A stretch of DNA of 64,000 nt. Source: Lysobacter panacisoli (GTDB lineage Bacteria > Pseudomonadota > Gammaproteobacteria > Xanthomonadales > Xanthomonadaceae). Position numbers and translations under genes: made by a program. A model generated the notes under the pieces. It did not search any database. It had not been told where the DNA came from and was given only the letters and a program-made list of their open reading frames with translations. This document shows, piece after piece, positions 1 through 9,887 of this stretch. Each line of letters starts with the position of its first letter. Within the stretch, counting starts at the first letter, position 1. The stretch spans positions 1,178,001-1,242,000 of the forward strand of contig NZ_VLNU01000001.1 of assembly GCF_009765165.1 (NCBI RefSeq), given 5' to 3'.

Positions 1-1
1 C

Positions 2-658
2 GCGCGTGCGGAGATCACGATCTACCGCTGCACCGCCGCCGACGGCAAGCTCACGCTGCGCGACACACCTTGCCGCAAGGGCGAGACGCAGCAGACACGC
101 GAAATGCAGCGACCGAAGGACGCACCACCCAGTCGCGCCAAGCCGGCGAAGGCGGCACCGGCGGCCGCTGCGTCCGATGCGCCACCGACGCGCTACGTCG
201 TGATGGCGCCCGCGCAGCCGATGTACGAATGCACCACGCCCGACGGCAACCAGTACCTGAGCGATACCGGCCAGGGCAATCCGCGCTGGGTGCCGCTGTG
301 GACCCTGGGTTATCCGGTCGTGGTACCGCGCGGCGTACGCGAGGACAGCGGCTTCTATGCACGCGCCGGTGGCAGCTTCAACGGTGGCGACGGTCGCTAC
401 GACGTGCGCGTCGGCGACAGTCCCTCGCCGCGACCACCGCCGCAGCACCCTGAATTCCCCGTCAGTTACGGCGCCGGCACGTGGATCTACGACGAGTGTC
501 ATGCATTGCCGCAGGAAGAAGTGTGCTCGCGCCTGCGCGATCGCCGCTGGACGCTCGATCGCCGCTACAACAGCGCGCTGCAGAGCGAACGCCACCAGAT
601 CGACGAGGAACAGCGCGGCATCGACGCGCGCCTCAACCGCGACTGCGGGGACAGCTGA
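2..658 (+). CDS. DUF4124-type envelope protein (5' end outside window)
   Basis: The reading frame is open from the left edge, so the start and any signal peptide are missing and 218 residues are visible. The first visible residues carry the DUF4124 pattern: a hydrophobic strand, then YRC, a D-G-K turn and a second Cys (residues around 8 and 24). A second Cys-containing strand follows (YECTTPDGNQYL, about residue 75), then a Pro-rich segment and a charged helical C-terminus. DUF4124 proteins are exported envelope proteins of unknown function. The next gene is a diverged paralogue whose ATG overlaps this stop codon (TGATG), so the two are translationally coupled. Confidence 0.8.
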   Translation, partial: ARAEITIYRCTAADGKLTLRDTPCRKGETQQTREMQRPKDAPPSRAKPAKAAPAAAASDAPPTRYVVMAPAQPMYECTTPDGNQYLSDTGQGNPRWVPLWTLGYPVVVPRGVREDSGFYARAGGSFNGGDGRYDVRVGDSPSPRPPPQHPEFPVSYGAGTWIYDECHALPQEEVCSRLRDRRWTLDRRYNSALQSERHQIDEEQRGIDARLNRDCGDS

Positions 659-1308
659 TGCGGTTCGTGCATCGCGCACGGATGCGTGCGCTGTGGTTCG
701 CGCTGTCGATGGCAAGCGTCGTATCGATCCCGACCGCCGCCGCGCAGATCGTGATCTATCGCTGCACCGATGCCAGCGGCGCGGTCACGCTGCAGAACGG
801 CACGCCCTGCCCCAAAGGTACGCGCCAGCAGAAGCGCGTGCTGGACACGCCTGCGCCATCCGCGCCGCCGATCATGCCCGTGGCCGCCACACCGCCGGTG
901 GCCGTACCCGCGCCCGTCGCACTGCCCGCGGAACCGGCGCCCGCGCCGGAGCCGGAACCCGAACCCGTCGTCGAAGCGCCGCGCCAAACGCCTCCGGCAC
1001 TTTTCCAGTGCACGACCTGGGACAAGGAACGCTACTTCGGTGAGAACGCGCAGCCACCGCCGCGCTGCGCGCCGTTGCAGGTGACCGGACTGGATGGCAC
1101 CGGTGCGAACGCGGGCGGCCTCGCCTGCCAGATGGTCGAGGACCGCTGCCAGCCCGTGATCGAGTCACGCCTTTGCGATGCGTGGCAGCAACGCCTGCGC
1201 GACGCGCAGTCGACCGCCCAGTTCGGCGATCTCGACAAGCGCGCGCAGGCTGCCGCGGACGCCGAACGCAGCCGGCAGGTGCTGGACGAAAGCACCTGCC
1301 CACGCTGA
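658..1308 (+). CDS. DUF4124-type exported protein, paralogue of the upstream gene
   Basis: 216 residues. The ATG shares a base with the upstream stop codon, which decides the start. Residues 1-29 form a signal peptide: basic start, hydrophobic core, cleavage near TAAAQ. The mature protein begins with the DUF4124 strand (IVIYRCTDASG) and a second Cys in TPCPKG. A Pro/Ala/Glu-rich linker (about residues 65-110) leads to a C-terminal region with six more cysteines and a repeat of the FQCTTWDKERYF pattern seen upstream. The function of the family is unknown. The even number of cysteines and the export signal suggest a disulphide-bonded periplasmic protein. It probably arose by tandem duplication of the preceding gene. 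Confidence 0.8.
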   Translation: MRFVHRARMRALWFALSMASVVSIPTAAAQIVIYRCTDASGAVTLQNGTPCPKGTRQQKRVLDTPAPSAPPIMPVAATPPVAVPAPVALPAEPAPAPEPEPEPVVEAPRQTPPALFQCTTWDKERYFGENAQPPPRCAPLQVTGLDGTGANAGGLACQMVEDRCQPVIESRLCDAWQQRLRDAQSTAQFGDLDKRAQAAADAERSRQVLDESTCPR

Positions 1309-1458
1309 CCGCCTGAGCCCGCGCGCTGGCCGTTCAGCGTCGCGGCGCACGTTCCAGCCAAGGGGCGGGATCCGATACAGGCGCTCCGCATGTCCGGCGG
1401 CGTCGTTGCCCTGCACGCCGCCCATCCACACCGGCGCTTCAGGGAACGACCTTTGGAG

Positions 1459-3336
1459 ATGGACTTGTCCGCACTGCGCCCCGCGCTGGCCTGGTGGATC
1501 GTGCTCGTCGTGGCGTTGCTCGCGCTCGCCGCATGGGTGTTGCGCGAACGAATCCCTGCGCACTGGCAGCAGCCGCTGCGCGCGCTCGCGTTCGGCGTTC
1601 GCATCGACAACGACGTCCGCATCGCGATGCCCGACGGCACGGAGCTGGCGGGCACGCTGTATCGCCCGCGCGGCAACCAGGGTGCGCTGCCGACCGTCTA
1701 CGTGCGCCTGCCCTACGACCGTCGCCGCTACGGCGAGGCGCTGGGCGAAGGGATGTTCTTCGCGCGCAACGGCTACGCCGTGCTGGTGCAGGACGTGCGC
1801 GGCAAGTTCGAATCGCAGGGCGACGACTTCGTGCCGTGGCGCCACGCGACCGGCGACGGCGTTGCCACGCTCGACTGGATCGTCCACCAGCCCTGGTCGA
1901 ACGGAAAGGTCGGCACCATCGGCTGTTCCGCACTGGGTGAACTGCAGTACGCACTGGCGCGCGCCAACCATCCCGCGCACGCGGCGATGATCCCGATGGC
2001 CGCTGGCGGCGCGGCCGGCGATGTGTCGGGGCATGCGGGCTACTTCGGCGCGTTCGAAGGTGGCGTGTTCCAGCTCGCCAGCGCGGCGGGGTGGTTTTCG
2101 AAGCACGGCATGAAGGCGTACCACGGCGCCTGGCCGGAATCATTGGACATGGCACCGGCGCTACCGACGCTGCCAGTGCTGGATGTCGTCCAGCGCGTGC
2201 GCCCCGGCGCGAACGCCTACCAGGATTTCCTGCAGACCTCGCTCGGCGATCCGCGCTGGCGCGATCTCGACTACATCGCCGAGGGCGATCGTCCGCGCGT
2301 ACCGTCGCTGGTGATCGACACCTGGGGCGATCCGAGCCTGTCCGGCACGCTCGCGATCAGCGAATCGGTGCGCCGGCATTCGCCCGACGCCGCGACGAAC
2401 CAGCACGTGGTGATCGCGCCCGGCAACCATTGCGAACACGAACTCGTCAACGGCATGGGTCGCTTCGGCGAACTGCCCGTGTACAACGCCGACCGTCCCT
2501 ACCGGCAGTGGTACCTCGCGTGGTTCGATCATTGGCTGCGCGGGCGCGGCGACGGACTGGCTAAGCTGCCGCCGTACACGTTCTTCGTGCTCAACGAACA
2601 ACGCTGGCTCACCGCCACGCAGTGGCCACCAGCCGAAGCGCAGATGCAGGCTTGGTACCTCGGCAGTCGCGGCCGCGCGCACGGACGCGACAGCGATGGC
2701 GTGCTGTCGCTGCAAGCCTCGCGCGATACGCGTTCCGACGAATACCTCTACGACCCGCTCAAGCCCGTGCCGTCGCGCGGCGGCCCGTTGTGCTGCACGG
2801 GCGATCCGAAACAGGTTTCCGGTCCCGCCGACCAGCGCGAGATCGAAGCGCGCGACGACGTGCTCACCTACACCACGGCGCCGCTGGCCGCACCGCTGCG
2901 CATCGCCGGACCGCTACGCGCACAACTCGTCGTGTCGTCGTCGGCACCCGATACGGATTTCGTCGCGCGCCTGGTGCACGTATGGCCCGACGGTCGCGCC
3001 ACCAGCATCCAGGAAGGCGCCTTGCGTGCGCGATATCGCGATGGCGTGGAGCGTCCCGCGCTGATGACGCCGGGCAAGCGTTACGTGCTCGACGTACCCA
3101 TGCGTTCGATCGCCTACCTTGTGCCGCGCGGGCATCGCCTGCGACTGGACATCACCAGCAGCAGCTTCCCGCGACTCGAACGCAACCTCAACACGGGCGG
3201 ACGCAACTACGACGAAAGCGTTCCGGCGCAGGCACTGAACCGCATCTTCCACGGCGGCGACGCGTTGAGTTTCGTCGAGCTTCCAGTGCTGGAAACGCCG
3301 GTGCCGGAAGCGCATCCGTTCGCAGCCAAGCGCTGA
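1459..3336 (+). CDS. CocE/NonD family (S15-type) hydrolase, membrane anchored
   Basis: 625 residues from the chosen start; an ATG at 1390 would add 23 unlike residues. An uncleaved hydrophobic segment (12-28) should anchor it in the inner membrane facing the periplasm. An alpha/beta-hydrolase domain follows, and then the C-terminal jelly-roll of X-Pro dipeptidyl-peptidase / cocaine-esterase proteins. Candidate triad: Ser157 in GCSALG (families usually have GxSYxG), Asp291 in TWGD and His324 in GNHCEH. The family hydrolyses acyl, ester or amide bonds; the substrate cannot be told. It stands alone in its transcription unit, with a terminator about 160 bases downstream. Confidence 0.85.
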   Translation: MDLSALRPALAWWIVLVVALLALAAWVLRERIPAHWQQPLRALAFGVRIDNDVRIAMPDGTELAGTLYRPRGNQGALPTVYVRLPYDRRRYGEALGEGMFFARNGYAVLVQDVRGKFESQGDDFVPWRHATGDGVATLDWIVHQPWSNGKVGTIGCSALGELQYALARANHPAHAAMIPMAAGGAAGDVSGHAGYFGAFEGGVFQLASAAGWFSKHGMKAYHGAWPESLDMAPALPTLPVLDVVQRVRPGANAYQDFLQTSLGDPRWRDLDYIAEGDRPRVPSLVIDTWGDPSLSGTLAISESVRRHSPDAATNQHVVIAPGNHCEHELVNGMGRFGELPVYNADRPYRQWYLAWFDHWLRGRGDGLAKLPPYTFFVLNEQRWLTATQWPPAEAQMQAWYLGSRGRAHGRDSDGVLSLQASRDTRSDEYLYDPLKPVPSRGGPLCCTGDPKQVSGPADQREIEARDDVLTYTTAPLAAPLRIAGPLRAQLVVSSSAPDTDFVARLVHVWPDGRATSIQEGALRARYRDGVERPALMTPGKRYVLDVPMRSIAYLVPRGHRLRLDITSSSFPRLERNLNTGGRNYDESVPAQALNRIFHGGDALSFVELPVLETPVPEAHPFAAKR

Positions 3337-3424
3337 AGGATTCGTCGCGTGTTACGACCGCATCACGCACGAGGCGCGACGCCTTCACCGACTCGTATCG
3401 TGGCGCGCGCTACGCTCCAACCCT

Positions 3425-3538
3425 GCCTTGAGGGGTGATCCGAGCTTCGGGCTCCGCACGATCCTCAATGGCAGTACAGCAGGCGTTACGTCTGCTATGG
3501 CCGCCGAGCGATTCAGCACCGCTCGGCGGCTTCTTGTT
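3425..3538 (+). ncRNA. candidate structured RNA or structured 3' UTR
   Basis: Between the hydrolase stop (3336) and its terminator, about 110 bases can fold into three successive hairpins. The first is a long stem, 3425-3433 with 3463-3472, nine pairs and one bulge, capped by an inner GAGC/GCTC stem. The second is AGCAG/CTGCT (3478-3496). The third is the terminator. The ordered fold suggests an independent small RNA or a processed 3' UTR. I recognise no known family and no convincing promoter, so this is inference from structure only. Confidence 0.3.
3500..3538 (+). terminator. rho-independent terminator
   Basis: A perfect 10-bp GC stem (3500-3509 with 3521-3530, arms GCCGCCGAGC and GCTCGGCGGC) with an 11-base loop is followed by TTCTTGTT. 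It serves plus-strand transcription from the CocE-type hydrolase or the candidate RNA. The left flank is not A-rich, so it is not an obvious terminator for the convergent SDR gene. Confidence 0.85.
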
Positions 3539-3574
3539 GGCTGTTCGCCGCGCGCGATGCGCCGGCATACGCAG

Positions 3575-4351
3575 TCAGAATCCGTAGCGCAGGAATCCGC
3601 CGTCCACCGCGATGCATTCGCCGGTGATGTAGCCCGATGCGGGCAGGCACAGGAACGCCACTGCCGCGGCGACTTCCTCCGGCTCGCCGATTCGGCCCAG
3701 CGGCGTGCGCAGCAGCACTTCGTCGAGGTAATCCGGATCGGCCAGCTTGTCCGACGTGCGGCGCGTGCGGATGTACCACGGCGCGACCGCGTTCACGCGG
3801 ATGCCGTCCTCGGCCCATTCGACCGCGAGGTTGCGCGTCATCTGGTGCATCGCCGCCTTGCTCATGCCGTACGGCGCGCCGGTGCGCACGTGGGTCATGC
3901 CCGACACGCTGCCGACGTTGACGATGCTCGACGCGGCATGGCGGGTGAGCAGCGGATGCGCGTAACGCGAGAGTTCGAACGCCGAGAACAGGTTCACTTC
4001 GAACACCTGCCGCCACTCGTCCTCGGTGTAGTCGGTCGACGGCTTGCTCACGTTGCCGCCGGCGTTGTTGACGAGGATGTGCAGGCCTTCGCCGAAATCC
4101 TCCACCCAGTCGAGCAGTTCGCGGCGCTGTTCGTCATCGGCGACGTCGGCGACGAAGCCCTGCACCTCGCGGTCGGGGAAGTCCTCCAGCAGCTCGGTCC
4201 TCGCCGCGTCGAGCGCGGCCACGTCGCGCGCGGCCAGCAATACGTCGGCACCGAAGCCGAGCAGCTCGCGTGCGATCGCGCGGCCGATGCCGGCGCTGCC
4301 GCCGGTGACCAGGGCCAGCTGACCGTCCAGCCGCCAACGCTTGGGATCCAT
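3575..4351 (-). CDS. SDR family oxidoreductase (tropinone-reductase-like)
   Basis: 258 residues, typical for a classical short-chain dehydrogenase. The start at MDPKRW is set by homology, since upstream codons are unlike the family. The Rossmann glycine motif TGGSAGIG lies at 16-23, NNAG at 95-98, and the catalytic Ser148-Tyr161-Lys165 triad has the standard 13-residue Ser-Tyr spacing and YxxxK. The C-terminal GxxxVDGG pattern ([14 protein letters not shown]) is also typical. It is an NAD(P)(H)-dependent alcohol/ketone oxidoreductase in the cytoplasm. The overall pattern resembles the tropinone-reductase-like branch, which in bacteria has mostly unknown substrates. It is monocistronic and divergent from the small lipoprotein gene. 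Confidence 0.9.
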   Translation of the reverse strand: MDPKRWRLDGQLALVTGGSAGIGRAIARELLGFGADVLLAARDVAALDAARTELLEDFPDREVQGFVADVADDEQRRELLDWVEDFGEGLHILVNNAGGNVSKPSTDYTEDEWRQVFEVNLFSAFELSRYAHPLLTRHAASSIVNVGSVSGMTHVRTGAPYGMSKAAMHQMTRNLAVEWAEDGIRVNAVAPWYIRTRRTSDKLADPDYLDEVLLRTPLGRIGEPEEVAAAVAFLCLPASGYITGECIAVDGGFLRYGF

Positions 4352-4455
4352 CGCAGCTCTCCGTCGAATGCATCCGTGATGCAGGGCACAGGGTCGTGTC
4401 GCCGCGCGCGTCGGCCGCGCTAGCATAGCCGCCGGACCCGCCGAGGATGCCTGGA

Positions 4456-4683
4456 ATGTCGCGAATGCTGCGCTGTGTGATGCCGATGCTGGTCCTGATC
4501 CTGCTGGCGGGCTGCTCCGCCCCCAAGCCACCCGAGAAGGAGCGGCCGGTCGAACCGCAGGCGACGGAGCTGCGCGACGCGATCCAGCAGCCGATCGACC
4601 GCGCGAAGAAGGCAGGGGAACAGATCGAGGATGCGGCCCAGGCGCAGCGGGACGCGATCGAGGCGGCCGAGTCCGGCAACTGA
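4456..4683 (+). CDS. small lipoprotein
   Basis: 75 residues. The ATG at 4456 is preferred over 4447 because GAGG (4443-4446) lies nine bases ahead of it. The N-terminus is a lipoprotein signal, with a hydrophobic core ending in LLAGC and the lipidated Cys at residue 20. The mature part is short and highly charged, rich in Ala, Glu, Gln and Arg, and probably a single amphipathic helix (about 40-70). No family is recognised. It is likely a small envelope lipoprotein, and a hairpin terminator follows. Confidence 0.65.
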   Translation: MSRMLRCVMPMLVLILLAGCSAPKPPEKERPVEPQATELRDAIQQPIDRAKKAGEQIEDAAQAQRDAIEAAESGN

Positions 4684-4706
4684 TGTTCCGGCGGCACCAA
4701 CGAAAA

Positions 4707-4726
4707 CGCCCGGCGCGAGCCGGGCG
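4707..4726. terminator. bidirectional hairpin terminator between lipoprotein gene and sppA
   Basis: An 8-bp perfect stem (4707-4714 with 4719-4726, CGCCCGGC/GCCGGGCG) carries a GCGA tetraloop. The four A bases just to its left read as TTTT on the minus strand, so it mainly ends sppA transcription. The plus-strand side lacks a good T run. Confidence 0.7.
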
Positions 4727-4759
4727 TCGTCGTGTGACCTTCGCTGATTCCGCCCGGGC

Positions 4760-6643
4760 TTACAGCCCGCAGAAGCAGTAGGCCAGCGTCTTCACCGGCA
4801 CGCCGCGGGTCGGCGTGATCGTGCCTTCGATGAAGCGCAGGTCCGCCGCGGCCTGCGGCGAAGCCTTCGCCAACAGCCCGCGCGCGACGTCGGAGTGCTG
4901 CACCCACGACGCACCGATGCGGCTTTCCACCATGCCGGTGAAGAAGCGCTCGAACGGCGTGGCCTGCTTCTCGATGTAGCGCACCTGGTAGTCGCCGCGC
5001 TTGCCCAGCTTGGCGCGCGCGGCGACGAATTCGACCGCCTGCTGCATGCCGCCGAGTTCGTCGACCAGGCCGCGTTCCTTCGCCTGCGCGCCGGACCACA
5101 CGCGACCGCGCGCGATCTCGTCGACCTGTTCGACGGGCTTGTTGCGCGCGGTGGCGACGCGACCGGTGAAGTCGCGGTAACCCTTGTCGATAACCGACTG
5201 GATGACCTGCCCCACTTCCGGCTGCAACGGACGGGTGATGTCGAACGCACCGGCGAAGCGCGTCGTCCCGACGCCGTCGCTGTGCACGCCGATCTTGTCG
5301 AGCGCGCGCGGGATCGTCGGAATCAGGCCGAAGATGCCGATCGAACCGGTGATGGTGGACGGATCGGCGTAGATGCGGTCGGCGTCCATCGAGATCCAAT
5401 AACCGCCCGACGCGGCGAGGTCGCCCATCGACACCGACACCGGCTTGCCGGCCTTCTTCAGGCCGACGATTTCGCGGCGGATCTGCTCGGACGCGAACAC
5501 TTCGCCGCCCGGCGAATCCACGCGCAGCACCACGGCCTGGACGTTCTCGTCCTCGCGCGCCTCGCGCAGCAGGGCCGCGGTCGATTCGCCGCCGACCGTG
5601 CCCGGCGGCTGCTCGCCGCCGCGGATTTCGCCCTCGGCCACGATCACCGCCACCTGCGGACGCGGATCGACCGCACGCAGGCCGTTGTCGAGGTGGGCGA
5701 GGTATTCGTCGAGCGACGCCTGGCGGAATCCGCCCTCGGCATCCTCGTCGGCGACGCCGCGCTTGAGCAGCAGGTCGTCCACTTCCTCGCGCGTCTTCAG
5801 GCCATCGACCAGCTTGTTCTGCAGCGCGAACCGGGCGAGGTCGCCCTGCGCGCCCTCGATGCCGGCCGGCATCTCGTCGATGCCCTTGGCCAGCGCGGCG
5901 GCGTCGAGCTTGCGCGCCTTCGCCACATCGCCCAGGTAGCGCTGCCACACGTCGTTCATCCAGAACAGGTCGGCTTCCTTCGCCTCCGGCGACGCCGCGT
6001 CGAGCACGTACGGCTCGGCCGCCGACTTGTACTCGCCGACCTTGAACAGGTGCACGTCGACGCCGAGCTTGTCCTGCAGGCCCTGGCGGTAATAGGTGCG
6101 GTAACGGCCCAGGCCCTCGAGCAGCATGCTGCCCATCGGGTCGAGGTAGACCTCGTTCGCCTGCGCGGCGAGCAGGTACTGCTTCTGGTCCATCGCCTCG
6201 CCGAACGCGACGACCTGCTTGCCGGCCGCCTTCACGCGCGCGACCGCCTCGGCGACTTCGCGCAGCGAGGCCATGCCGCCGCCTTCGAACTTGTCCAGGT
6301 CCAGCACGACGCGTTCGATGCGCTCGTCGCGTGCAGCCGCGTCCAGTGCGCGCAGCAGGTCGCGCAGCTGCACTTCGCCGCCACGTTCGCCCAGCGCCTT
6401 GCCCAGCGCGCGCGTCAGCGGATCGCTGCTGTACTGCTCGACGAGGTTGCCTTCCGGCGCGATGACCAGCGTGGTGCGGTCCAGGATCGGCGCGGTGCGC
6501 GGACCGGCGCCCAGGATCATCAGGAACACGAACAGCAGGAAGAAGAACAGCAGGTTGAGGATCAGCCTGCGGGTGAAGTTCATCGCATCCCACAGCCCGA
6601 CGAAGAAGCGGGCGATGGGTCCACGACGCGGTGTGTCGTTCAT
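4760..6643 (-). CDS. sppA: signal peptide peptidase SppA, 67K type
   Basis: 627 residues, close to E. coli SppA (618). A single N-terminal membrane segment (about 26-45) leaves two tandem ClpP-like S49 domains in the periplasm. The Ser/Lys dyad is split as in the family: Lys206 in EYKSAAEP in the N-terminal repeat and Ser412 in ASGGYW in the C-terminal repeat. It degrades cleaved signal peptides and may cut other membrane peptides. The gene has its own terminator, and the MATE gene lies about 100 bases upstream on the same strand. Confidence 0.95.
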   Translation of the reverse strand: MNDTPRRGPIARFFVGLWDAMNFTRRLILNLLFFFLLFVFLMILGAGPRTAPILDRTTLVIAPEGNLVEQYSSDPLTRALGKALGERGGEVQLRDLLRALDAAARDERIERVVLDLDKFEGGGMASLREVAEAVARVKAAGKQVVAFGEAMDQKQYLLAAQANEVYLDPMGSMLLEGLGRYRTYYRQGLQDKLGVDVHLFKVGEYKSAAEPYVLDAASPEAKEADLFWMNDVWQRYLGDVAKARKLDAAALAKGIDEMPAGIEGAQGDLARFALQNKLVDGLKTREEVDDLLLKRGVADEDAEGGFRQASLDEYLAHLDNGLRAVDPRPQVAVIVAEGEIRGGEQPPGTVGGESTAALLREAREDENVQAVVLRVDSPGGEVFASEQIRREIVGLKKAGKPVSVSMGDLAASGGYWISMDADRIYADPSTITGSIGIFGLIPTIPRALDKIGVHSDGVGTTRFAGAFDITRPLQPEVGQVIQSVIDKGYRDFTGRVATARNKPVEQVDEIARGRVWSGAQAKERGLVDELGGMQQAVEFVAARAKLGKRGDYQVRYIEKQATPFERFFTGMVESRIGASWVQHSDVARGLLAKASPQAAADLRFIEGTITPTRGVPVKTLAYCFCGL

Positions 6644-6740
6644 AGGGACTCCAGGCTCAGGCTTCCAGCCTAAACGCTGACGGCTGCGGAATCACCCGCC
6701 ATTCGTAACACGCACCTGTTTCTGTCCACGTGAGGAATTC

Positions 6741-8126
6741 TCAGGGTCCGCGCATCATCAGCCGGTCCGGGTGGCTGGAACGCACGAAACGCATGCACAG
6801 CAGGACCGCGGCGAAGGTCAGGCCGGCGATCAGGCCGACCCACATGCCCTTCGGACCCCAGCCCAGACCCAGGCCCAACCCGGCCCCCAGCGGCATGCCG
6901 ACGCCCCAGTAGGCCACGGCCGCCAGCACCATCGGCACGCGCGTGTCCTTCAGTCCGCGCAGCGCGCCGGCCGACAGCACCTGCACGCCATCCGGGAACT
7001 GGAACGCCGCTGCGTACAGCAGCAACGACGCGGCCAGCGTCGCGACCGCCGCGTCGCGCGTGTAGAAACTCACCAGCAGGTCGTTGCCGGCCAGCAGGAC
7101 GATGCCCGACAGCAACTGCGTACCCAGCACGATCGCGTAGCCAGCCTTGGCCGCGCGGCGCACGCCGTGGAAATCGCCGCGTCCGAGCGCATGGCCGACG
7201 CGCACCGTGGTCGCCTCGGCCAAGCCCATCGGCACCATGAAGCACAGTGCCGCCAGGTTGATCGCGATCTGGTGCGCGGCGGCCGGGATCTCGCCCAGCC
7301 GGCCCATCAGCAGCGCGGTGGTGATGAACAGGCCGCCCTCCATCAGCACGGTCACGCCGATCGGCAGGCCGGTCGCGAGCAGGCCGCGGATGGTCGGCCA
7401 GTGCGGCAGGTCGAAGCGTTCGAACAGCTTCAGGTCGGCGAACCGGCGCGAACGCTTGAGCACGATGTAGAACCCGATCGCCTGCGCCCACAGCATGATC
7501 GCCGAGGCGAAGCCGAGCCCGCCCGCGCCCATCTCCGGGAAGCCGAACTTGCCGAACGTCAGCGTGTAACCGATCGGCAGCAGGATCAGCAGCCCGCCCG
7601 CGCTGAGCAGCAGCGTCGGCAGCGTCCAGTGCAGGCCCTCGCTGAGGTAGCGCATGCAGAAGAACAGCGTCAGCGCCATCACGCCCCAACGGATGCCGTG
7701 CAGGAACGCGGTCGCGCCGGGGACGATCTCCGGCGCGATGCCCATCGGCAACAGCGCATGCGGGATGAAGGTGAGGAATGCGAACAGCAGCACGCCCAGT
7801 CCCGCCGCCAGCCACAGGGCCTGGCGGAACAGCGAACCGATGTCGCCGCGACGGCCCGCGCCATCGAGCTGCGACACCGACGGCGGCACCGACAGCAGCG
7901 TGCCGATCGGCACCATCATCGGCAGCCACCACAGCGCGGTGCCGATGGTGACCGAGGCCAGCGTGGTGGTGCTGTGGTGGCCCGCCAGCACGTTGTCGAC
8001 GAAGCCGATCAGGCCGGTCGAGACATGGCCACCGACCAGCGGCGCGGCGAGCAGGGCGGTGGTGCGGACTTCGCCCAGCAGGCCGGAGCGGCCCGGGGCG
8101 GGAGCGGGAATCGGGGGAAGCGACAT
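6741..8126 (-). CDS. MATE family efflux transporter (NorM-like)
   Basis: 461 residues with about 12 predicted membrane helices in two related halves. The start at MSLPPIP fits the family; an ATG at 8171 would add 15 unlike residues, and neither has a strong Shine-Dalgarno. NorM-type MATE proteins export cationic drugs and metabolites in exchange for Na+ or H+. Conserved features include the GxxxP-type turn after helix 1 and charged cytoplasmic loops between the halves. The substrate cannot be told from sequence. It lies upstream of sppA but about 100 bases away, so cotranscription is possible though not shown. Confidence 0.88.
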   Translation of the reverse strand: MSLPPIPAPAPGRSGLLGEVRTTALLAAPLVGGHVSTGLIGFVDNVLAGHHSTTTLASVTIGTALWWLPMMVPIGTLLSVPPSVSQLDGAGRRGDIGSLFRQALWLAAGLGVLLFAFLTFIPHALLPMGIAPEIVPGATAFLHGIRWGVMALTLFFCMRYLSEGLHWTLPTLLLSAGGLLILLPIGYTLTFGKFGFPEMGAGGLGFASAIMLWAQAIGFYIVLKRSRRFADLKLFERFDLPHWPTIRGLLATGLPIGVTVLMEGGLFITTALLMGRLGEIPAAAHQIAINLAALCFMVPMGLAEATTVRVGHALGRGDFHGVRRAAKAGYAIVLGTQLLSGIVLLAGNDLLVSFYTRDAAVATLAASLLLYAAAFQFPDGVQVLSAGALRGLKDTRVPMVLAAVAYWGVGMPLGAGLGLGLGWGPKGMWVGLIAGLTFAAVLLCMRFVRSSHPDRLMMRGP

Positions 8127-8371
8127 CGGATGCAACCAGACGCACGACTGCGGCCGCGCGACCGCATCCATTGTCGGGCGCTGGCGCCGGGTCGCGGCGG
8201 ACGGCTATCTTACTGACCCGGCATGAACAGCCGGTTTGCCGCTTTCGCCGTCCGCCCTGTCGCGCCGCGACGGTCGGCATCCATCGAAGTTCCATCCGGC
8301 ATCGCCGCACACGCGGGATTGCCGCTGCCGCGGCGCTCTGCCGCGGCCACCCGGGGAGAGGTTGCAGGACC

Positions 8372-9877
8372 GTGAGCACATCCGCTGGACATGCCGTTCC
8401 CACGCATTGCGAAAACTGCGGCGCCCCGCTGCAGGGCCACTACTGCCAGGACTGCGGGCAATCGGTGGTCAATCCGATCCGCGACACCGCGCACGCGGTG
8501 GAGGAAGTGTTCGAGGCCTTCTGGCATCTCGACGGACGCATCTTCCGCACCCTGCGCGACCTGCTGTCGCCGGGTCGCGTGGCGGTCAACTACCTCGCCG
8601 GCCAGCGCGCGCGCTACGTCGCGCCGCTGCGCCTGTTCGTGGTGCTGAGCGTGCTGACGTTCTTCGTCGCGCAGCTGGTGATCCACGTCGACAGCGACAG
8701 CGCGGCCAAGCCAATGGTCGAGCTGGAACAGGGCGTGTCGAGCAAGCCGCAGGGTTCGGCCAAGGAGAGCAAGCGCTTCGCCGAGGCCGACACCATCGCG
8801 CAGGTCGAGAAGCTGCGCCGCCGCGAGCTGGACGATCTGGCCGAGGCGCGCGACGCGATTCCCGCCGTGCTGCCGCACGCGCGCAAGGCGATCGACGTGG
8901 CCGCGAACGACGTCAACCTCGCCGCCGACCGTCGCGTCGACGTGCTGCGCATCGAAGGCGGCCTGACCGCGGCGCAGGTGCTCGAGCGCCAGCAGGAAGC
9001 GCGTGCGGAGTTCGAACACAAGGACGCGGAAACGCGTGCGATCCCGAGCATGGAGAAGGCCACCAGCCTGGCCGACCTCGAACGTCTGCGCGACGTGCGC
9101 CTGAAAGAGCAGCAGGCGAAGCTGGTCGCGATCCCACAGGCGCAGGCCGCGGCGCGCACGCGCCAGCTCGGCGAGATCCGCGAGACCAACCAGGCCGCGG
9201 GCTGCCGCGCCGCGCAGCTGCAGATCGCCGTCGCCACCGCGACCGAAGGCGGCCGCCACCGCAAGGCGACCGAGGACTCGCGCATCTACGGCGATATCGA
9301 CTGCGACGGCCGCCTGACGCTGTTCGGCAGCGAGGAGCCGTGGGACGAGGAAACCAATCCGCTGACGTTCTCGTGGGCGCCGTCGTTCTTCAACCGCTGG
9401 GTCAACAAGCAGATCGCGCACGGCAAGGAGAACCTCTCGCGTGCGCAGAAGGACCCGAGCCTGTACGTGCGCGCGCTGCTCGGCGCGGTGCCGTCGGCGC
9501 TGTTCCTGCTGGTGCCGGTGTTCGCGCTGCTGCTGAAGATCGCGTACCTCGGTTCGGGCCGGCTGTACCTGGAACACCTGGTCGTGGCGCTCTACAGCCA
9601 TGCCTACATGTGCCTGGCGATACTCACGCTCTTCCTGCTGATCGGGCTGGACGGCGCGATCACGCCGCACTGGTCCGCGTTCGGCTGGATCGCCGGCACG
9701 CTGGAAACCCTGCTGTGGCTGTGGCTGCCGGTGTATCTGTGGCTGATGCAGAAGCGCGTCTACCGCAACGGCTGGCTGCTGACCACGGTGCGTTACCTGG
9801 TGATCGGCAACCTGTACTTCATGCTGCTGGGCTTCGCCGCGGCGTTCCTCGCGCTGGCCAGCATCGTGCGGATGTGA
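8372..9877 (+). CDS. DUF3667 zinc-ribbon membrane protein
   Basis: 501 residues from a GTG start preceded by GGGGAGAG. An N-terminal zinc ribbon (Cys13, Cys16, Cys25, Cys28) is followed by the conserved DUF3667 stretch with RDLLSPGRV and a first membrane helix (about 88-102). The central region (about 115-300) is long, charged and probably coiled-coil; it contains repeated Ala/Arg/Glu helices and a few cysteines. The C-terminal 150 residues hold four hydrophobic helices. The function is unknown; the shape suggests a cytoplasmic metal-binding head tied to a membrane domain. The next gene starts ten bases downstream. Confidence 0.8.
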   Translation: MSTSAGHAVPTHCENCGAPLQGHYCQDCGQSVVNPIRDTAHAVEEVFEAFWHLDGRIFRTLRDLLSPGRVAVNYLAGQRARYVAPLRLFVVLSVLTFFVAQLVIHVDSDSAAKPMVELEQGVSSKPQGSAKESKRFAEADTIAQVEKLRRRELDDLAEARDAIPAVLPHARKAIDVAANDVNLAADRRVDVLRIEGGLTAAQVLERQQEARAEFEHKDAETRAIPSMEKATSLADLERLRDVRLKEQQAKLVAIPQAQAAARTRQLGEIRETNQAAGCRAAQLQIAVATATEGGRHRKATEDSRIYGDIDCDGRLTLFGSEEPWDEETNPLTFSWAPSFFNRWVNKQIAHGKENLSRAQKDPSLYVRALLGAVPSALFLLVPVFALLLKIAYLGSGRLYLEHLVVALYSHAYMCLAILTLFLLIGLDGAITPHWSAFGWIAGTLETLLWLWLPVYLWLMQKRVYRNGWLLTTVRYLVIGNLYFMLLGFAAAFLALASIVRM

Positions 9878-9887
9878 CGGAGCCGAT

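Noticed and set aside
4134-6593. 819-codon minus-strand frame across sppA and the SDR gene
   Set aside because: Arg/Gly/Ala-rich composition typical of an off-frame shadow in GC-rich DNA; sppA and the SDR gene explain the region with intact motifs.
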